From an uncultured Flavobacteriales bacterium (GTDB lineage Bacteria; Bacteroidota; Bacteroidia; Flavobacteriales_G; Salibacteraceae), in contig CAJIZE010000001.1 of NCBI GenBank assembly GCA_905181855.1, positions 1 to 64,000 of the forward strand: a stretch of 64,000 nucleotides of DNA. Reading direction: 5' to 3'. Both the position numbers and the translations under genes were made by a program. The notes under the pieces were generated by a model. It worked only from the letters and a program-made list of their open reading frames with translations, was not told where the DNA came from and ran no database searches. Positions 35,862-45,700 of the stretch are shown piece by piece; position 1 is the first letter of the stretch; the number at the start of each line of letters is the position of its first letter.

Positions 35862-36371
35862 AGGTACGGTATTAACCGTAAGACTTTTTGTCGATTATTT
35901 ATAGGAAACAAATTGATTTGTGAAGGTTTGTTAATTGCCTTCTAAGCTATTCAAATAAACTCCGTCATTGCGAATTTACAACTAGAAGGACGGGAAATGA
36001 AGTAATCTAACCCTGGCTTATACCGTTCAATAGCGGATAAGGCAAAACTAAGGTTGTAAGTAGTTTTGGAAAAGAAATAATTTGTGTTTTCATATTGATA
36101 AGGCAAAGATTGAGTTTCAATTTAGTTTAAAAAAGTGTAGAACTATGCTTTTTGTTTTTTTGAAATTTGTCGTACCTTGATACAACTCTTTACAATCCCG
36201 AAACTTCGGGTCAGGTCACTCAGCAGACCAAATTTATTAAATTGATAGGATCACAATATTAACCCAGAAACGCATCAACCCATTAACCTCATAGAAATTA
36301 ACAATTCACACTTAACATCTTATTAAACAAGTAGTTTAAAGGCTCAGCTTATACCATCACTTTTGTTATAG
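35862..36371. other. 510-bp gene-free stretch with repeat fragments and hairpins
   Basis: No convincing ORF. It holds CCGTCATTGCGA at 35962-35973 followed by GAAGTAATCTAACC near 36000 (a dispersed-repeat remnant also seen at 30031), a CCCGAA-AC-TTCGGG hairpin at 36197-36210, and an adjacent GGTC..GACC hairpin at 36214-36229. The stretch 36180-36371 could be a leader for the small ORF at 36372. Confidence 0.55.
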
Positions 36372-36566
36372 ATGAGTAGAACACAAAAACCTACGTTAGG
36401 AAATTTTTTTGGAATTGGGTTAATTGCCTTGATAACTGCCTTGTTTATGGCTATTTCAGTAGCAGCGTTTTCACAAAGCTCAATGTTTGATGTTGATCAA
36501 GATGAAGTTTTTATAAGTCAGCAAACCAACAACTCACCACAGGTCATTACCGATTTGGCTTATTAA
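36372..36566 (+). CDS. Small secreted peptide of unknown function
   Basis: 64 residues. A convincing signal peptide or membrane helix (FGIGLIALITALFMAISVAAFSQ) leads to a mature part of about 30 residues, acidic and Asn/Gln-rich (MFDVDQDEVFISQQTNNS). No Cys and no known family. It lies 180 bp upstream of the giant secreted-protein gene in the same direction, with a dispersed repeat between. A chance ORF cannot be excluded. Confidence 0.45.
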   Translation: MSRTQKPTLGNFFGIGLIALITALFMAISVAAFSQSSMFDVDQDEVFISQQTNNSPQVITDLAY

Positions 36567-36602
36567 CTTTCATTTAAATAATATTGAAATTTATGCCGTC
36601 AG

Positions 36603-36640
36603 CCTGAGTGTTTCGCTTTTTGCGAAATGGACCGAAGGGT
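36603..36640. repeat. Dispersed hairpin repeat, copy 2
   Basis: Shares AGTGTTTCGCTTTTT, CGAAATG and CGAAGGGT with 29968-30005. TTTCG/CGAAA arms form the core hairpin. Sits between the small secreted peptide gene and the giant gene. Confidence 0.6.
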
Positions 36641-36700
36641 AAAGACAAATTCTTCTCAATTTGGTAATGGAAACCTTTTAAAACTTTCCTGTTAATTTTT

Positions 36701-36708
36701 TAAGTTTG
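36701..36708 (+). promoter_or_regulatory. -7 promoter element (TAAGTTTG)
   Basis: TAnnTTTG match 37 nt before the giant gene. It indicates the giant gene is transcribed on its own. No good TTG -33 box is seen. Confidence 0.45.
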
Positions 36709-36745
36709 TTTAGTGTAATCAATACACGTAACAACCTCATTTAGT

Positions 36746-39700
36746 ATGAAAAAATTATTTTTTACACTTACCCTTTTTCTGTTTACCAATCTGCTCTTTA
36801 GTCAAGTTTTTTACGATCCTGACGGTGTTCGAATTCCTGGTGATTGGAATGCATGGACCAACTCCAATGGCATGGGAGGTAATTTTGATTTAACCAAAAT
36901 ATCCACGGGAACGGTGCGCTGGCAGTCTACCTTTCAATATACAGGTACTACAGGTTTTCAAGGATTTAAATTTGTAAGTGGCGGTATTAATCCTTGGGGC
37001 AACGAATGGAGAGATCAAAATTTTGTAGTTGATTCATTGATGAGCATGTGTTGGAGTGGCGCAACATGTGGAAGCCAAAACGATTCTATCTCCGTAACCA
37101 ACAACAAATACTACACGGTGAATTTTAAACATAATGATTACACTTCAACCGATGCCATTTTTATGGAGACCAGTAGTTTGCCGGTAACAATGACCAAAGT
37201 GGAGCAGACTCTAACTACAGGTATTACACCAGCTGATTCAGTGTTTGTTGGGGTTAAACTATCAGCTAATCCGTCTACAGAAGAGAAGTTTTATTTACGC
37301 TACACAACTAATGGTTTTTCTACTTCTATTTTAAAAGAAATTACCATTGCTTCTGACTCAGGCTTTACCTTTATTCCAGCTCAAGGTAATGGAGTAACAG
37401 TAAATTACTACGTTTTTTCTACGACCACTTCTAACCTTGGTGGCGATATCGACATGAAAACCATCAACTTAATAAACAATGGTGGCAGCAATTATTCGTA
37501 CCAGTCATTTCAAGTGCCAAAAATTTTTATTACTGAAATTGCAGACCCATTAAACAGCGCAGCTTCAAGATATGTTGAGCTCTACAACGATGAAGATACA
37601 ACGGTTAATTTGGGTTCAGGATGGAAACTAGGTCGATATACAAATGGAAATACGTCTCCTCAAACACCAAAAGCACTAACTGGAAGTATTCCTTCAAAAG
37701 GCCATTATTTAATTTGTGCGAATACCACAACCTTTAATACAACTTATGGTATTAGTGCAGATCAAAATATTGGCACGGGCGGTCCAGCTGACAGCAATGG
37801 TGATGATAATATTTATTTAGAAGCGCCAAATGGAAGTGTTGTTGACTTTTTTGGAAGACCAGGTGAACAGGGCAACAGTTCAAATGGCCATTATTTTGCC
37901 GATGGCCGTGCAGAAAGAGACACCGCTGTTTCCATGCCTACAGATACTTTTATTGCGACACAATGGATCATCGCGTTAAATCAAAACGCACCATCTGATT
38001 TTGACCCAGGAGCTTGGATAGGAAACCCTACAACTGCAACACCGGAACCAACCAACCATGTTACAGGATTGTCGGTTGATTCGATTTCGTTTACAAACGC
38101 AACACTTACCTGGATTGATGCAGATACAGGGTCGCAACAACCTGATGGATATTTATTGATAGGTGCAAGTAGCGTCAACACTTTACCAACTGTGGTTGAT
38201 GCAACACCTATTATCAATGATTTAGATTTTTCGGATGGACTTTACGCCACTAACATCACTCACATTGGCGATACCCAAAGTGTTGTAATTACAGGATTAG
38301 ATGCAGCTACAACATATAATTTTGAAATGTATTCGTACACAAATTTTGGGAACGATATCGATTACAAAACAACTACGCCACCAACCCTTCAAGCAAATAC
38401 GCCATCGTTAGTTTATGATACCATTCATTACGAAGGTTTTAATAATTGTTCGGTAAACTCATTTACTACTTATGATGTTTTGGATGCCTCTGACGTATGG
38501 ACATGCAACAGTTCAGGGTATATGGATATGAATGGTTTTGGAGGTTCAGATGATGAAGATTGGTTAATCTCTCCATTTTTACCGCTCTCAAATTACGATT
38601 CGGTTGTGGTTGGTTTTGCTACCAATGAAAGGTACGATGGAGCAGATTTAGAGCTTTATTTTTCATCTGACTACAACGGGTCGGCTGCCCCTGCTTCTGC
38701 AAATTGGAAAAAAATTAACATTACGTTTAACGATCAAAGCACCAGTTCTAGTTATTCAGGATGGCACAATTATGGCATAAATGATCTAGATTCATTATCA
38801 GGAACCAGTGGTTATCTAGCTTTTAAATATACTGGCACAGCTTCAAGCTCAGAAAACTGGCAAGTGGATGATTTCTTTGTAGGTGGAACATTTCAGGCGG
38901 ACTTAACGTCACCAATAGTATCAAGTGTTTACGCTGATACTTTAACAGAAATAATGGTAGTTTTTAACGAGCAGGTTTCTTCTGCTACTGCAACAAACAC
39001 GTCAAATTATTCTGGAGTTCCAACTATTTCATCCGCCACTTTAAATACCCTTGGTGATAGCGTAAAATTGAATTTATCAGTTGCTTTAACGAGAGACGAT
39101 TCGCTTATTGTAGCCAACATTGCTGATGTTGCTGGTAACGTAATGGCCAAAACAGATACCATACCTTTTGTTGCTCCTATTTATATTCCTAAAACAAGGT
39201 TGTTTTTTACCGAATTAGCTGATCCGAAAAATGTATATCAGGCAAGGTTTATTGAGATTTTCAATAATGAAGATACTAGTTTAACCTTAACCGGATGGAA
39301 GATTAGATATTATTCAAATGCAAACACAAATTTTAGTAATGTATCTCTCACTGGAACTTTGACTTCAAAGGCTATTTATACTATTGCATCTAGTAGTTCT
39401 GATTTTTTAACTCAATTTGGCTTTTCTCCAAATAGGAGCTCTGGGACTATTAATGGAAACGGAAACGATAATTATCAACTAGTAAACCCAGAAGGTGATG
39501 TAGTTGACGCATTCGGAGTTCCTGGTGAACTAGGCACCAGTTCAAATGGCCACTTATTCACAGATGGTCGAGCAGAAAGAAAGTCAACTGTTGTGAAAGG
39601 AAAAGAGATATACGATGCAAATCAATGGACCATAACCACAAATCAAAATGCACCGGCTGATTTTGACCCAAACCTGTGGATTGGAAACCTAAGTGCTACA

Positions 39701-42700
39701 TCTTTTGTTTTGGTTACAAACGTTAACGTAATTGATGATAAAACAATTGGAATTAGGTATTCAAAACCAGTAGATCAAACAAGTGCTGAAACCATGGCAA
39801 ATTACGCTGGTCTCCCTAACTTAACTAGCGCAACAAGAGCAGCTGCATTAGATTCCGTAACCTTGATTTACGCAACATCAATTAACGGAAATTTTGACAC
39901 CCTTTTTATTGTAGGAATCATTGATACATCAGCAGCTCAAGATACATTAGTACCTTACCAAGAAATCATAGAGTTTAACGGAATTACAGATAGTTTAATA
40001 ATTACTGAAATAATGTACAACAACGCCGGTACTGATACCATCGAGTTTGTTGAGCTTTACAACAACAATTCTACGAGTGTTAATTTACAAGGGTTAGCTT
40101 TTGCTGATGCTTTTGACTTTACTTTTCCGAATTTCGTTTTATCATCTGGAGGTTATGTTGCTGTTGCTGTTGACACGGCAAAATTCAAAAAGCTTTTTAC
40201 AGTAAGTAATTTGTTTCAATGGGACAATCCTTCTGCAAGTGGAAGTTTATCCAACACTTCAGAAACAATTTCATTTATAAACACCAACAATCAGGTAATT
40301 GATAGTGTTAGGTACGACGATGGTTCTCCTTGGGACAATCGTGCCGATGGAGGTGGTTTTTCATTAGCATTATGTAATGTTAACGGCGACAACACATTAG
40401 CGGCTAGTTGGAAAATTTCAACCACTTATGTTGATAGCGTAACCTTTGCGAGTCCTGGGGCTGTGAACAGTTGCCCAGTTCCGATTACCTACAACCTAAC
40501 TTATAGTCCAACTAATGTTTGCGTTGGTGATAGCATTACGTTGTTCTCGAACGCAAGTGGAGGAAGCGATACCATAACATACGATTGGGGTCCTTCTTCA
40601 AACATCAGCAGCACCATTGATAATTTTGCTAACCCTAAAGTTCGAATCAATTCAGATACAACCACATTTACCCTTGAAATTACCGATGGAATCACCATAA
40701 TTAATGAAACAATTTCAGTGTATGCTGGTAATGTAAAAACAACCTATTTGGCCGATACGGTTTGCTTTGGTACAGGAGTTTTGCTTGCTGATGGCAGTTA
40801 TGCTATTCAAGCCGGAACGTACAGCAATACTTTAAATTCTGCTGCTGGCTGCGACAGTATCATTATACACACGGTTGAAGTCAAAGAATCGTCTTTTGCT
40901 GTAATTCAAAATGCATCAACACCGACCATTGACACCATTTTTGATGGTGAATCGGTTTGGGGAGCCCCTGCCGCTGTTGCTGATGGAGTTGTCGGCTGGC
41001 AAGGAGTAAACACTCATAATTTATACCTATTACAAGATGCTAATTTCTACTATTTGGCTTCTACCGCACAAGTTGCTGATTGGCAATCCTGGGCTTTTAT
41101 CGTTAACAGCAAACCGGGAGGAGGTAGTGCTGATTCTTGGTCAAGAGACATTACTTATACCCACAATAATTTACCTGATTTTGTTTTTAGAGGTAACTAC
41201 AATAAAACGGCAAATTATGCTGAATTTCATGAGTGGAACGGAATAAGTTGGAGCGGTGTAGGGACACAAGCAAGTTCAACCACCTATGGCATATTAAGCA
41301 ATGGCACTATCGAACTTAAAATCGCAAAAGCGAGCATTGGAAACCCCGATAATATTGAAGTTCAATTTTACATTACAGGCGACCAAAACAGCCATGCTTC
41401 ATTTGATGCCATTCCAGATGACCAAAATGCAACAGCTTGGACCAACTCAACAACAACGTTATCGCATTATGCTCGAGCAAACAGAAAAATAACCGACTTA
41501 TGTTCAAGCAGCGCCGTACAAACTTTTAATGCTTATCCTGCAGGTGGAGTTTGGTCAGGTCGAGGAATAACCAACACTACTGCTGGAACCTATAATGGTT
41601 CGGGGTTAACCAATCAATTGGATACTATAAGCTACTCAGTAACTGGTGGCAATGGTTGCTCAATTTCATTTACTGATACTATTTCTGTTATTGCTTCACC
41701 TATCGCCAACGCAGGTATTAATGTTACGCTTTGCAGTGCAGATTTACCATTAACTTTAGTAGCATCAGGTGGCAACTCGTTTACTTGGAACGATGGCTCA
41801 ACCAACGATTCATTAATCTACATCCTAACCAGCGATTCCATTTTTATTGTTGAAGTATTGAATGGTGGCTCATGTATTGATTTTGATACCGTAATGGTTA
41901 CCATTAACAACTCACCAACTGTAGAATTAGGCAACACCATTGAAATTTGTCTTGGTGATTCAGCAGAATTAAACATCGCTGCAGCTTCTAACACTGTGCT
42001 TTGGAGTACAACTTCCACAGATACTAGCTTGGTTGTTTCGCCAACAACAAGCACTGAATATTGGGTAAACATTATGACCGCGGACAATTGTGTTGCTAGC
42101 GACACCATACAGGTAAACGTAAATGCACTGCCAACGCTTACCTTACCAAACGACACTGCAGTTTGTAGCGGGGTAATTTTTGGGTTTACAGCAGCATCAA
42201 ATGGATCCGTTATTTGGAGTACAGGAAATCAAGCCTTGTTTAGCGGAAACAGCCTATTTACGGAAGATACAACTTACTACGCAACTGCATCAAATGTAAA
42301 AAATTGTACCGTTCAGGATTCAATTCAAGTTGTTGTTTCACCAAATCCCGTAATTCAAATCACTGGTAAAGGAACCATACCTTATTCTGAAATAGATACC
42401 ATTCAAGCAACTGTATCGAACGGAAGCGGAAGCTACAGTTATGATTGGACACCAGGAGCCCTTTTGAATGATTCAACAACGGCATTGGTTATAACGGTTG
42501 CCTTAACTTCTATCAGCAACTTTAATCTTTTGGTTACTGACAGTAGCAGCAACTGCTCAACACCGGCAAGCTATACAACTAATATTAGCGGAGGCCCGCT
42601 GCAAATTAACCCACAAGCAAGTCCGGGGGCTATTTGTTTAGGTGACACAACACAACTAATGGCAAACATTTCTGGCGGTTCAGGAACATATTCAATAAGC

Positions 42701-45700
42701 TGGTCGCCATCAACCAATTTAGCATCTACAAACACTGGCAACCCACAGGCGAGCCCCACACAAACAACCAATTATTACGTTACAGTAACTGATGGAATTA
42801 TCTCCTTAACCGATTCGATTGCGGTAACCATAAACAGCAACCCAAGTATTTCTTTCACTGTTCAAGATGAAACGTATTGTTTTAGTCAAGATGGAGTAAT
42901 AATTCCAACGGTAACAGGCGGTTTACCTCCATACAACTACTCTTGGTTAAGTATGGGTAATGTAGACACTATAGTTGGCCTGTTTAGCGGCACCTATTAT
43001 TTAACAGTCCTTGACCAAAATGGCTGTGTAGACCACGATTCAGAAAGTGTAGCAAGCGTAGGTGTTTACCCAAGAGCCATTCAATCTGCATCAAATGCAA
43101 TATGTCAAGGAGACTCCACTTTACTGTTTGTAAACGACCAATTGGGGGGCACAAATTACGAGTGGTACACAGATACAGGTCAAGTTAACAATGCTTTTGA
43201 TACAACTCTTTGGGTTTTTGATAATGCAAATTACCATGTGAAAATTTTCAATAGTTGCGGTACTCAATATTCCGATACCGTTTCAATTTCAATCATTCAA
43301 AACAAATTGGCGAATGTTTACGATACTATTTGCAATGGCGATAGCTTGTTATTTAATGGTAGTTACTACTTAATGTCGGGCAATTACTCAAGTATGACTG
43401 CATCAATCGATGGTTGTGACAGCACGACGACTTTAAACCTAGTCGTTAAGTCCGCACCAAGTGTTACGTTTATTCCATTCTCGACCCCACCAATAGATGG
43501 TGTTTTTGAAGGAAATACAGACTGGAATTTATTAGCATCAAGCGATGGAGTTGCAGGTTGGTCGGGTGTAAATACAGGCAATTTGTACTTTGCGGAAGAC
43601 TCTAACTATATATACTTAGCCAATACTTCTGCCATATCAAGCTGGCAATCGTGGGCATTTGCTATTAACACTAAAAGTGGTGGCGGTAGTTCAGATTCTT
43701 GGAGCCGTAACATTACAAATACGCACAACGATTTACCCGATTACGTTTTTAGAGGCAACTATTCAGTATCAGCAAATTACGCTGAGTTTCACTCTTGGAA
43801 CGGAACAAGTTGGGCCAATGTTGGAACTCAAACCTTAACCACGGATTATAAAATTAATTCGTCTGGTTTTGTAGAAATCAGAATCATAAAATCAGCTATT
43901 AGCTATTCTTCCAGTTTTGGCGTTCAATTTTATGTGACCGGCGATAACAATGGTCATTCAACGTTTGATGCCGTTCCTAATGATCAAATTGCAACGGCTT
44001 GGACTAGCTCACCAACAACTCTATCAAACTTCGCTAACCACAGACAAGGTGTTTTGCATTTTGATTTTTGCTCAACCGATACCATTCAGCAACTACCCGG
44101 ATTACCTTCTGGTGGAACGTGGGGGGGCACTGGCATTTTAAGCGGAAGTTTAGGCGCTTATAATCCCGCATTAGGAGGTTTAGTTGATACAGTAACGTAT
44201 CAAATTGTAGATGCTTTTGGGTGTTCAAATTCAGCAAATATCTACATTGAGAACCATCAAAACTCTAGTGGTTCAACTCAAGTTGCCATTTGCAATGGGG
44301 ATAGCATAATGTTGGGTGGGTTTCACCAATTTACTGCCGGCAGTTACCTTGATACTTTAACCAACTCTAATGGTTGCGACAGTATATTAACAACTGTATT
44401 GAGTATCATTCCTGGTAAATTGGATTCAGTAAACATTTACATCTGTCAAGGTGATTCAATTATGTTAGGTTGGGTATACCGAACAATACCTGGGTTTTAT
44501 GTTGATTCATTTACTACGAACCAGTTTTGTGATAGTATTGTAATTACCAATTTATCAATTTTAACTTTAGATCATGATACCGCGGTTATGTCTGTTTGTC
44601 AAGGTGATTCAGCTTTTCTGGCTGGAGCTTGGCAAAGTGGAGCAGGGCTGCATACCGATACTTTAGGTAATGTTTTTGGATGCGATAGTTTAGCTATCAC
44701 CAACTTGATCATTTTAACTCCAACAATCACCAACTTAAATCAAGAAAGATGTACTGGCGACAGCCTTTTCATCAACGGAAGTTGGAAGCACAATTCAGGC
44801 GTATTTTACGATACCTTAAGTTCTATAGTTGGCTGTGATTCATTTGTGGTAACAAACTTAATAGTGTCATCACAAATAGTAGTTAATCAAAGTTTTGATG
44901 TTTGTTTTGGCGACAGCATTCAGATAAATGGCATGTATCAGAACTTCGCAGGAGCCTATACTGATACTGCAATATCCATTTTTGGTTGCGATTCAATTAC
45001 TAATACGCAGCTTTTAATTAATCCTATTAAAATCGATTCAACATCAATTTCAATTTGTTCTGGTCAGTCCTATTTTGTTGGTGGAGCGAATCAACCGGTT
45101 GCGGGCTGGTATTTAGATACCCTATCCACATCAAACGGTTGCGACTCGTTGGTTTATTGCAACTTGATGGTAAACCCAATTTTTAACGATACCACGTTAA
45201 TTGCCATCTGTTTTGGTGATAGTATTTTGTTGGGCGGAAAACACCAGATCACGGCAGGTCTTTATGTTGATAGTATGTTAAGCAACTCAGGTTGCGATAG
45301 CCTTAGGTTTACCAACCTATTTGTAAATCCAATAAAACTGCTAAACGATACAGCTAAAATTTGCTTTGGCGACAGCCTGTTTGTTGGTGGTTCATACCAA
45401 ACAACAGCTGGTAGTTATTCAGACACCTATTCTACTGTTTTAAGCTGCGATTCTGCAGTGAGCACTTGGTTGTTAATTGATGCGGCTCAGAACGTAACTT
45501 TGGGGTCAATAATGGCAGTTTGCGCTGATGATACTGCGTTTCAAATTACGCAAGGCTTGCCATTGGGAGGATACTACATTGGAAATTTTGTCGACAGTTC
45601 AGGCTGGTTTAATGTTCAAGGAGCAGGCACCGGTAATTTTAGTGTAACTTACATCGTGAACAATCCTTCGCTCTGTAACAACAGTGCCTCGAGTATGGTT

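Noticed and set aside
42571-42771. Small antisense ORFs inside the giant gene
   Set aside because: They are shadows of a long, clearly coding frame with domain matches and show no features of their own.
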